Assembly: GCF_900090265.1 (NCBI RefSeq)
Contig: NZ_LT607752.1
Coordinates: 4,588,001-4,652,000 of the forward strand
Direction: 5' to 3'
From: Micromonospora rifamycinica
GTDB taxonomy: Bacteria; Actinomycetota; Actinomycetes; Mycobacteriales; Micromonosporaceae
DNA length: 64,000 bases
A model generated the notes under the pieces. The model had not been told where the DNA came from. It made no database searches and worked only from the letters and a program-made list of their open reading frames with translations. Both the position numbers and the translations under genes were made by a program. Shown here one piece after another: positions 1 to 7,632 of the stretch; positions within the stretch are counted from its first letter, which is position 1; the number at the start of each line of letters is the position of its first letter.

Positions 1-734
1 GTGATCTGGGTCAGCCGGGACAGCTCCGTCGCGACGTCGCCGGCGCTGCGGCCCACCCACGCCGGCAGCTCCTGCCGGATCCGGGGCAGCAGCACGGCGA
101 ACTGGCGGCCCTCGGGGTGGGTCAGGCTGACCGCCTCCCAGAAGGTCGCCGCCCGCAGGGCGTAGTGCTCGCGCAGCCGCGCGACCCGGGCCTGTGCGAT
201 GCGGAACTCGCGTTCGATCTCCTGCCGCGCGTCGCCGATGGCGGCCTGCAGGGAGTCGATGACGGCGATCCGCCGCTCGTACTCGGCCGCGGCCACCGCG
301 ATCCGGTGTGCCCGCATCGCGGTGCGGCGACTGAGCAGCGCCGCACCGTCCAGGGTCAGTTCCGTCGGGTTGCGGGGCCGCAACTCGTCCTCGGTCAACG
401 GCGCCTTCGCGGCGGCGAGGGCGACCGCGCCCCGCTTCAGGCTCAGTTCGGCGGCCACCAGGTCGTGCCGCAGCCGGACGACCCGCTGCCCGGTCACCGC
501 GACCCGCTTCTCGAAGTCGAGCAGCTCGTCGTGCATCCGGACCAGGCACTGCCGGTTCAGCTTCTCGTGGTGGGGGGCGGTGATCGGGGCGCCCCCGTCG
601 AGGTGCGCGATCAGGTTGCTGTAGCCGGGAGCCCGGCGGCGTCCACTCTGTCGCCCCCGGTGTCGGTCGACGAACCGTTCCCAGCGCGGGTAGGGGAGCG
701 GGGCGGCCAGCTCGGCCTGCTGCGCGGTGCTCAT
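1..734 (-). CDS. Hypothetical coiled-coil protein (3' end outside window)
   Basis: Not a family I recognise. Reading the complement from the ATG at 734 gives 244 codons without a stop, beginning MSTAQQAELAAPLPYPRW, so the C-terminus lies beyond position 1. The visible part is rich in Ala, Arg, Glu and Leu. From about residue 60 to 205 it reads as long charged helices (for example around EYERRIAVIDSLQAAI), consistent with a coiled coil. There is no signal peptide or transmembrane segment. It lies 156 bp downstream of the dyad-less CHAT gene on the same strand and is probably the last visible gene of that operon. A structural or scaffolding role in the CHAT system is only an inference from position. 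Confidence 0.6.
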   Translation of the reverse strand, partial: MSTAQQAELAAPLPYPRWERFVDRHRGRQSGRRRAPGYSNLIAHLDGGAPITAPHHEKLNRQCLVRMHDELLDFEKRVAVTGQRVVRLRHDLVAAELSLKRGAVALAAAKAPLTEDELRPRNPTELTLDGAALLSRRTAMRAHRIAVAAAEYERRIAVIDSLQAAIGDARQEIEREFRIAQARVARLREHYALRAATFWEAVSLTHPEGRQFAVLLPRIRQELPAWVGRSAGDVATELSRLTQI

Positions 735-890
735 CCGCCCACCCCGGCCCCGGTGGTCCGCCGGGGACGGGCGGACGCCGTGCGGCGGGCGGGGAGCGGC
801 AGCCACCGGAGCGGAGAGGTTCGGTCGACCATGCCGATATCTGACGGACGGATGACCGCAGGGCCCGGGGGCCGGTGGGTTCGGCGCCGG

Positions 891-3800
891 TCACCTGCCC
901 CGATGGCAGAGGGCCGCCCAGTACGCCGGGTCGGCCAGCTCGGTGCCGGCCAGCGCCGCGGCCGTCCCGGGCGGCAGGTACGGGGGCGTGCCCCGGTCCG
1001 GGGCCCGCATCCATCGGTGCACCTCGTGCACCGCCATCGCCGGTGGCAGCCCCTCGTCGGTGAGCTTGCCGTGCAGCACGGAGAGCATCAGCGTCGCGAC
1101 GGGCCCGGGCACCGGCCAGAGCCAACCGATCACGCCGGTCAGGCCGGCGTCCAGCAGCGTGTCGGCGAACCGTACCCAGCGGTCATGGTGGGCGCCGGCG
1201 TCGGTCGGCAGGATCGCCAGACCGCCGGACCGCTGCCCCGGGGCGGCAGCGGCCTGGGCGGCGATCCGCGCGACGTCGAGCACGGCCCGCCCGGCCGGGT
1301 CGCCGGAACCGTCGGCGTCCCCGGGGTCGGCCAGCTCCAGTCCGGGCGTTCCGGTGGTGCGCAACGTGCATCCGAGGTGCAGCAGAGCTGCGCCGGGACC
1401 GGCCGGTCCGGGCAGGTGGGCGAGCACGTCGGCGGGCGTTGCGGCACCGTGGACCAGTTCGGCGGTACGACCGAGGCCGATCGACCGGGGATGGTAGAGC
1501 CGGCGCAGGGTCATCACCTCGACCGTCGCGAGGTCCCGGTCGCCTCTCGGATTGGCGACGAACACCACGTCCCCGGTCACCGGCAACGACGCCCGCCGGG
1601 CCAGCTCCACCACCTGACGTCCCGACCTGACGTACGAGAAGACCAGATCGCTCGCGGGGTGGCCATCCACACCGGAGCGGATCGCGCACAGCGGCAGCCG
1701 GCCCGGTGCCCCGTCGGCGGCGACCAGTACCCGGCGTGGCGCGGATCCGGTGGTGGGCAGGGCACGTAGTGGCTCGACGAGCGCGGCCCAGGCCGGGTCC
1801 ACCGCACCGGCCGGTGGTACGCCCGCCGGGAGATCGGGTGTGACCGGGTCGGACAGGCCCAGCCGCCCGGTGCTCGCGTCCACCAGCAGCATGCTGACCC
1901 GGTGCGGATGCGCCGGTGCCGGGTACAACCGGATCAGGGCGGCGGCACCGATCGTGCGCAGCGCGGCGGCTACCTCGCCGGTCGGCGGCGACCGCTGCGG
2001 GTCGACCGCCGGGGCGACCGGACCGAGCAGCACGGTCGCCAGGTCGTACCGGAGCGGATCGTCCCGGTCGAGCGCCCCGAGGGCCGCCGCCAGCCGACCC
2101 AGCAGCCGTGATCCGGGTGTGCGGGCGTACCGCGCGGGGGCGCTGGCGACCGCCTCGGCCACCAGCGTGCCGGCGGCCTGCAGGGCGGTCAGGTCCCGGG
2201 CGGCCAGGGCCTCGGCGACGGCGACGACGCCGGCGGCGGCCCTCAGCCGGAAGCGCCACGGGTAACTGTCCGGCACCGCCGCGACCAGCGGCGCGAGCGT
2301 GGGCGTGCGCTGGGACGAACCGGCGGCCAGTGCGCCGGCCGCCCGGCACAGGCCGCCGACCGCGCGGATCGTCGCGCGGTCGGCCTCGGCCGGTGCCGCG
2401 ATCCGGGCGGCGGCTCCGGCGGGTGTCGCGGGGTCGGGGGCGTTCCCGCAGTGGGCGGCGAGGACGGCAGCGCTCCAGTCGGCGAAGCTGCGGGCGGCGG
2501 GTGTGCTCAGTCCGCGCAGCGGCTGGCGGTCGTCGAGGAACGCGCCCAGCCCGGTGCAGAGCCCGGGTGCGGCCGGATGCTCCGGCGGAAGTGTCCCGGC
2601 CGCCCGCAGCAGACCCTCCAGTCCGACGCCGAGGTCGCCACCGCCGTCGTCACCCCGGACGGTGTCGGTCGGGTCCGCGTCGCCCGGGTGGCCGGTACCG
2701 TCCGTCTCCGGGGCGGTGTCCTCGTCCCCGCGGGCGCGGAGGAAGAGCGCGGCGGCGAGTACGAACCGGTCGATCCCGGCGGCGGCCGGGTCGGTGACCG
2801 CCACCTCGTGCACGACGCTGGTGGCCAGCGCGACGCAGTCGTCGACCGCGTCGATCGGCAACGGTGGAAGGTCCGGACGTAACAGGGCCGCCGCCGACCG
2901 GTACGCCTCGGGTCGCTCCACCGCCCGAGCCGCTCCGGCCGCTGCCGCCTCCGCCGGTCCTGTGTCTTCCGCCGGCCCTGCGTTTTCCGCCGGCATGGAA
3001 CGGACGTCCTGCGCCGCGGCGACCAACTCCGCCAGCTGGTCGGCGAGGGCGACCCGCAGCGGTGTGACGTCGACCGGGACGGCGGCCGGCGTCGGCTGCG
3101 GTGGGCCGGGCGACGTGGCCGGCTCCGTTCCGTAGACCACCGTGGTCGGCTGGTCCAGCGGCGACCCGGCGAACGTGGCCCTCAGCAGCGAGCCGAGGAC
3201 CTGCGGTGGGACGAGGGGCTCGTCGGGCGGGTCGGATGCGCCGGGGGATCCGGCCGCCGCGTCCGCCGCCCCCGACCGGGCCTCGAACGCCTGGGCCGCG
3301 GCCAACAACTGCTGCGTCATGCGCTGGTCGAACCCGGTGGTGGCGACGTCCATCATGGCGATCTGGCTCCGTATCGGCTCGGCCGTCCCGATCAGCATCC
3401 GGGCCATGAGGGAAAGATCGGCGGTGACCATCGGGGTCTCGGCGACCTGCCGCGCGTACCCGATGGCCAGGTCCACCTCCGCCCGGTACTCCGCCGCCCC
3501 GCCCTGCAACATCGCGGCGAGACTGACGGATGCGAGACCGCGCGACACCGCGATCAGGTGAAGTTGACTGAGCATCAGGCGTGCGACCGTCACGGTCACC
3601 GGGGCGAGGCCGGTGACGTCGAGCGAGTCGGTCAGGAGTTCGACGGCACGCTTGCGGTCCGGTTCGTTCCCGCTCGCCGTCACCAGGTGTCGAAAGGCCA
3701 GCAGCAGGCCCAGGCGTTGGGTGATCGACCCGCGGAACGCATCGAGAAGCCGGGGGTCCGCGTGGACCTCCTCCATGATCGCTATCGCCTCGTCGAAGTC

Positions 3801-3983
3801 ACCGCGATCGGCCGAGGTCTCCAGACCGGCTCGCCAGGCCCGGTCCAGCAAAGCGTGGCTCAGCTCGACGCGGCCACGGATCCGGTCCTGGCCGGAGAGG
3901 CCGGCGAGCGCTGCCCGCAGCGTGGCGACCCTGTCCTGCTTCGGCATCGCTTCGGTGGCCTCTCTGCTCGTCACTGTCGTCAT
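891..3983 (-). CDS. Inactive CHAT-domain (pseudo-caspase) protein
   Basis: 1030-aa protein starting MTTVTSREATEAMPKQD at the ATG at 3983, 11 bp after the stop of the active CHAT gene; a longer upstream frame exists but overlaps that gene. The N-terminal two thirds are Ala/Leu-rich helices of TPR-like character, with an acidic Ala/Gly/Pro-rich linker near residues 350-380. The C-terminal ~300 residues follow the CHAT fold: a VFVANPRGDRD segment, then LLHLGC where active CHATs have LHLACHG, and AILPTDAG where they have VLAACRTG. Both the catalytic His and Cys are therefore absent. The paralogue at 17127-20132 shows the same loss. By analogy with pseudo-proteases it is probably a regulatory or structural partner of the active CHAT; this is inference. 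Confidence 0.85.
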   Translation of the reverse strand: MTTVTSREATEAMPKQDRVATLRAALAGLSGQDRIRGRVELSHALLDRAWRAGLETSADRGDFDEAIAIMEEVHADPRLLDAFRGSITQRLGLLLAFRHLVTASGNEPDRKRAVELLTDSLDVTGLAPVTVTVARLMLSQLHLIAVSRGLASVSLAAMLQGGAAEYRAEVDLAIGYARQVAETPMVTADLSLMARMLIGTAEPIRSQIAMMDVATTGFDQRMTQQLLAAAQAFEARSGAADAAAGSPGASDPPDEPLVPPQVLGSLLRATFAGSPLDQPTTVVYGTEPATSPGPPQPTPAAVPVDVTPLRVALADQLAELVAAAQDVRSMPAENAGPAEDTGPAEAAAAGAARAVERPEAYRSAAALLRPDLPPLPIDAVDDCVALATSVVHEVAVTDPAAAGIDRFVLAAALFLRARGDEDTAPETDGTGHPGDADPTDTVRGDDGGGDLGVGLEGLLRAAGTLPPEHPAAPGLCTGLGAFLDDRQPLRGLSTPAARSFADWSAAVLAAHCGNAPDPATPAGAAARIAAPAEADRATIRAVGGLCRAAGALAAGSSQRTPTLAPLVAAVPDSYPWRFRLRAAAGVVAVAEALAARDLTALQAAGTLVAEAVASAPARYARTPGSRLLGRLAAALGALDRDDPLRYDLATVLLGPVAPAVDPQRSPPTGEVAAALRTIGAAALIRLYPAPAHPHRVSMLLVDASTGRLGLSDPVTPDLPAGVPPAGAVDPAWAALVEPLRALPTTGSAPRRVLVAADGAPGRLPLCAIRSGVDGHPASDLVFSYVRSGRQVVELARRASLPVTGDVVFVANPRGDRDLATVEVMTLRRLYHPRSIGLGRTAELVHGAATPADVLAHLPGPAGPGAALLHLGCTLRTTGTPGLELADPGDADGSGDPAGRAVLDVARIAAQAAAAPGQRSGGLAILPTDAGAHHDRWVRFADTLLDAGLTGVIGWLWPVPGPVATLMLSVLHGKLTDEGLPPAMAVHEVHRWMRAPDRGTPPYLPPGTAAALAGTELADPAYWAALCHRGR

Positions 3984-3994
3984 GGTCGGTCCGG

Positions 3995-6913
3995 TCACTG
4001 GCCCCAGTGCACGAACCCGGCCCAGGCGACGACCTCGGCCGGGTCGGTCTGTGCCAGGTGCCGGCGCAGCTGCGGGGGCATCCCCTCGGGCGGCTGCCGT
4101 TGCGGATCGAGCATCCACAGTTGCGCCCGGCGCAGCGCGTCCCGGGCGGGCCTGCGGCCGGTGGCCAGGAAGTGGTGGAACATGAACATCAGCACCGAGG
4201 TGGCCTGATCCGGGATGCTCCACTGGGTGGAGAGGACCGAGCGCGCCCCACCGGCGAGGAACGCGGTGCCGAGGCTGTACGCCTCGTCGTAGCCACGGCT
4301 CGAGACGCCGGTCCGGCAGGCGGCGAGCACCACCAGACCGAGCACGCGCTGCGGCACCTCGGCCAGGACGGCGATCAGCTCTTCCGTGGTCAACCGCTCC
4401 CGACCGGCGAGCAGCAGGTACGACGCCGTCTCCTCGCCCGCGACCTCGACGACGCCGTGACAGGCCAGATGCAACATGGCGCCGGCGCCGGGCCGGGTGC
4501 TGGTGAGCCAGTCGCGGATCTGCGCCGCGGTGCCGGCCCCGGACCGGCTGGGCTGTCCGTCCGGCCGCCGGCCGAGATACCGGCCACCCCGGTAGAACGC
4601 CTGGTGCACGGCGTACGCCTCGACCCGGGCCGCGGTGAGCTCTGCGCCGACGCGGCCGGTGTCGGGATCGCCGACCACCAGACCGACCGGTGCGAGCGGC
4701 ACCCGCGTCCGGACGGCCGACGCGCAGAGAAACCGGGCGGAGGCGGCCTGGGAGAACTCGGCGAGCTGCACGGCGTACGGCCCGTCGGGCCGTCGGGCCG
4801 CCTGCCACGGCACGCGGGCCAGGCTGCCCATCGGGACGAGCACCACCCGGGGTGGTCGCCCGGACCCGGCGGCCGGACGGTGGGCGAAGTACTGCTCCAG
4901 CAGCGGACCGATCGCCGCCTGCCAGGCCCAACCGCACAGGGTGTCGAGCGTGTCGGCGAACCGGGACTCCACCTGCTGGAGCTCCACCTCCCGGGGGAGC
5001 CCCTCCCCGGCCGGGTCGGCCACGCCGCGCGCCTCGGCGGATTCGGCGGGCAGCGGACCGACCGGAAAGCGCGCCGCGTCGCGGTTCGACAGCGCGTACA
5101 GGTAGCTGTCGAGGTCCGACCGGTCATCCAGGGTGAGGCCGGGCAGCTCCATCGAGGCCGGTGGACCCTGCGCCGGGGCGATCACCGCGTAACCGGTGTC
5201 GCGGGACGTCGCCGGCACCAGGTAGACCAGCGCGTCGGCGTCCAGCGCGGCCAGGGCGGCCCGGATCTCGGGCAGGGTGGGCGGGTCGAGCGGCCCGGCG
5301 GCGCCGACCGCCTCCGGGTCCGCTGGTGTGGACAACGCCGTCAGCGCTTCGCGGCGCAGCTCGACCGGCACGGCCTCCGGCTCTCCCGAGGCGGTCGCCA
5401 GCAGCCACTGCTCGGCGAGGTCGGCACGGCCCCGGGCGTCGAGGCGGGTGGGGACGTCGTGCAACTCGGTCGCGGCGAACAGGACGAGTGCCCGACCGGC
5501 GTCGAGCGCCTGGATGGCCTCGGCCGGCCGGCCTGCCGCCAACAGTTGTCGCGCGACCCTGGTGGCGTCGGAGGTGGCGCCACGGGCGGCAGCCGTGGCC
5601 GCCGCCGGGTCCGACTGGAGCAGGACCTTCCAGGCGTGGCGACGCAGGCCGTCCAGCCCGGCCTGGCGGGCACCGGAGTGTGCGCCGAGCGACGCACGGG
5701 CGGAGGAGAGGCGCTCGTTGATCTCTGCCCAGAGCATGTTCTCCGGGCCGACGGCCAGCTCACGGGCTTCGACGAGGAGCTGTTCGGCCTCCACCAGGCT
5801 GTCGTGTCGACCGGCCACCGTCCACTGCAGGGCCAGGGTGTCGGCGAGCGCCAGCAGGCTCAGCAGGTAGTCGGGGCGGCCGGACCAGCTGACGGCGGTC
5901 GAGATCGGCGCGGCTGCCGTGGCTGCGGCCAGTGCCTGCCGTTGGTATCCGACGGCCTGGTCGATCCGGCTCGGGTCGCGATCCCGGGAACCACGTCGCG
6001 CTACGGCCGCGCCCAGGTCGCGATAGGAGGTGGCCCGTCTGGCCGGGCCGGCGTCGGGGTGTTCGGCGCGAGCGAGCAGGGCGGCGATCTGTTGGTCGGT
6101 GGGCGCGCTGCCCGACCCCTGCCCGATGAGACCCTCCAGCGACCGCAGCCGGGCCGTCGTCGCTCCGGCGGCCGCGGCGAACTCCGGGAAGTTCTCTCCA
6201 CGGCGGTGCGACGGGACCGCGTCAACCGCGGCCTGGAGCAGTTCGACGGCCTCGGCGACCGGGAGGTTCGACCGCCGTTCCGCGAGCAGGAGGTCGGGCC
6301 ACCTGCTCGTCACCTCGATCATCGGGGTGAGCTCCGCGCTCACCTCAGGATCGCCGATCTGCGCGCGGAGCCGTTCGAGGTCGGGACCGATGCGGCGCAG
6401 GGCCGCCTCGTCGTCGTGCATGGCGTCGTGGACAGACGTCGCCATGGTGTGCACGAGCTGCAGGTGGTGCCCCACCGCCTCGCTGGCCCTCGCCGGGAGG
6501 AGTGCCTCCAGCTCACCCAGCTCGGTGAGCAGGGCACGCAGATCAGCGGGCTGGGGACTGTCGCCCGTCGCGAGCGCCGCGATGCGGCCCATCGGGGCCA
6601 ACGCGCGGGCCAGCATCCTGATGTCGGCCCACTCCGGCCACGGCGGCGGGTCGCGGTCGGCGATCCCCAGCAGAGCGTCGACGTGCTGCACGTGCCGGGG
6701 TTCGGCGTGTGGGCCGAGTCGGAGCAGCACCACCACCAGGGCACCGGCCAGCGGGCTCGGGCGCAGGTCGTCGGGAAGGCCGAACAGGTCCGCGAGCGCC
6801 GTGTCGAGATCCGTCGCGTCCCCCACGCCGTCGACCAGTCGACCGACGGTGGCACCACAGCGGGTCAGTGCCGCGACGACCACCGGATCGCCGGAGTCAG
6901 CTTCGACGGTCAT
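3995..6913 (-). CDS. CHAT-domain protease with helical-repeat N-terminus
   Basis: 972-aa protein (start MTVEADSGDP, ATG at 6913 behind a G-rich ribosome binding site). Residues 1 to about 600 are helical, TPR-like repeats. The C-terminal CHAT domain keeps the caspase-type dyad: His819 in LHLACHGV and Cys866 in VLAACRTG, followed by GTAFLAGGARSVLSTQW, the usual strand and loop after the Cys. It ends in FVHWGQ, almost as in the second active CHAT at 14706-17105 (FTHWGQ). CHAT proteins are caspase/separase-like cysteine peptidases that in characterised systems cut a dedicated partner protein after activation. No signal peptide, so cytoplasmic. It is co-directional with and 11 bp upstream of the dyad-less CHAT. 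The substrate is unknown. Confidence 0.9.
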   Translation of the reverse strand: MTVEADSGDPVVVAALTRCGATVGRLVDGVGDATDLDTALADLFGLPDDLRPSPLAGALVVVLLRLGPHAEPRHVQHVDALLGIADRDPPPWPEWADIRMLARALAPMGRIAALATGDSPQPADLRALLTELGELEALLPARASEAVGHHLQLVHTMATSVHDAMHDDEAALRRIGPDLERLRAQIGDPEVSAELTPMIEVTSRWPDLLLAERRSNLPVAEAVELLQAAVDAVPSHRRGENFPEFAAAAGATTARLRSLEGLIGQGSGSAPTDQQIAALLARAEHPDAGPARRATSYRDLGAAVARRGSRDRDPSRIDQAVGYQRQALAAATAAAPISTAVSWSGRPDYLLSLLALADTLALQWTVAGRHDSLVEAEQLLVEARELAVGPENMLWAEINERLSSARASLGAHSGARQAGLDGLRRHAWKVLLQSDPAAATAAARGATSDATRVARQLLAAGRPAEAIQALDAGRALVLFAATELHDVPTRLDARGRADLAEQWLLATASGEPEAVPVELRREALTALSTPADPEAVGAAGPLDPPTLPEIRAALAALDADALVYLVPATSRDTGYAVIAPAQGPPASMELPGLTLDDRSDLDSYLYALSNRDAARFPVGPLPAESAEARGVADPAGEGLPREVELQQVESRFADTLDTLCGWAWQAAIGPLLEQYFAHRPAAGSGRPPRVVLVPMGSLARVPWQAARRPDGPYAVQLAEFSQAASARFLCASAVRTRVPLAPVGLVVGDPDTGRVGAELTAARVEAYAVHQAFYRGGRYLGRRPDGQPSRSGAGTAAQIRDWLTSTRPGAGAMLHLACHGVVEVAGEETASYLLLAGRERLTTEELIAVLAEVPQRVLGLVVLAACRTGVSSRGYDEAYSLGTAFLAGGARSVLSTQWSIPDQATSVLMFMFHHFLATGRRPARDALRRAQLWMLDPQRQPPEGMPPQLRRHLAQTDPAEVVAWAGFVHWGQ

Positions 6914-7041
6914 CCCACCCGGTCCCCTCGCCAGGGCTGCGCTCCGCAGCCACCTCTGTCCGGATACTGACGGACCGGTGCGGCCGGTGGCGGGCGAGCG
7001 GGGGCGCGTGGTGGTGGGACCGCCCCGGTTGCCGGCGGTCC

Positions 7042-7236
7042 CTAGTCGGGGTCGGTGGGTTCCCCGAGTGCGGTCAGCATCGCGTCGATCCGGCGCAGCT
7101 GCTCCTCCAGCGCGGCCGTCGCCGCGACCGGATCCTCCCCCGGGTGGGCGGCCGGCGGGACCGCCGCGCGCAGCTCGGACATGAGGTAGTCGCGCAGCTC
7201 GTCGGGGGTCTGGGCCGAGGCCGGATCGTCACCCAT
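7042..7236 (-). CDS. Small helical protein, CHAT-operon associated (copy 1)
   Basis: 64-aa protein from the ATG at 7236 (MGDDPASAQTPDELRDYLMS). It aligns by eye with the 73-aa product at 20135-20356: DELRDYLMSELRAAV versus AELREHLLSELRGAV, followed in both by a second amphipathic helix with regular Leu/Arg spacing (LEEQLRRIDAMLTALG versus LARRLHRLATMAG). It precedes the active CHAT gene by 128 bp on the same strand. Two predicted helices and no enzyme motif suggest an adaptor or partner that binds the CHAT proteins, which is inference. A longer frame runs to 7443, but its extra N-terminus looks non-coding. Confidence 0.6.
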   Translation of the reverse strand: MGDDPASAQTPDELRDYLMSELRAAVPPAAHPGEDPVAATAALEEQLRRIDAMLTALGEPTDPD

Positions 7237-7632
7237 CGTCGCGTTCCCGTCCGCCGGTCGGTGTGGTGTGCGTACGCCAGCATGCCGGGCGTCCGGCTGA
7301 TCGGCAGTCGTCCGTCCGTTCAGTCGGCGTAACATCCCGGTCACGACGTTCATCCGGATCTGTCGACCTATCGTTTCCCTTCGGTGGCCTGAATCGCTGG
7401 TCGCCCACCCCCCTGAGCCGTCCGTCGCCCGGCTGATCGCCAAGGGAAATGACTTTTCGCGCCGTTCACGTTATGCGACTTCATGCGCCATGGTGGGTAA
7501 CCTTCGTTGGTCCGACTCTTCGGGCGCTTCACCCACGTGGAACACGGGAAAGCGGGACCGCATTGTCGGCAGTTCCTGTGGTGGACCAGCGATGACATCC
7601 GCAATCGGTAGAGCCGGGTAAAGGTGGTGCAG
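7237..7632. promoter_or_regulatory. Divergent intergenic region between the two CHAT-system arms
   Basis: This ~400-bp gap separates the minus-strand CHAT arm from the plus-strand regulator/caspase arm. It must hold the promoter of the plus arm and probably that of the minus arm. It is visibly less GC-rich around 7440-7520 than its flanks. I could not fix convincing -35/-10 pairs or an operator, and the open frames crossing it are shadows. No small gene or repeat was recognised. Confidence 0.5.

Noticed and set aside
4007..6970. 987-aa open frame on the plus strand
   Set aside because: Antisense shadow of the active CHAT gene. Its product is Gly/Arg/His/Gln-rich with no motif, and the minus strand has a clear catalytic domain and ribosome binding site.
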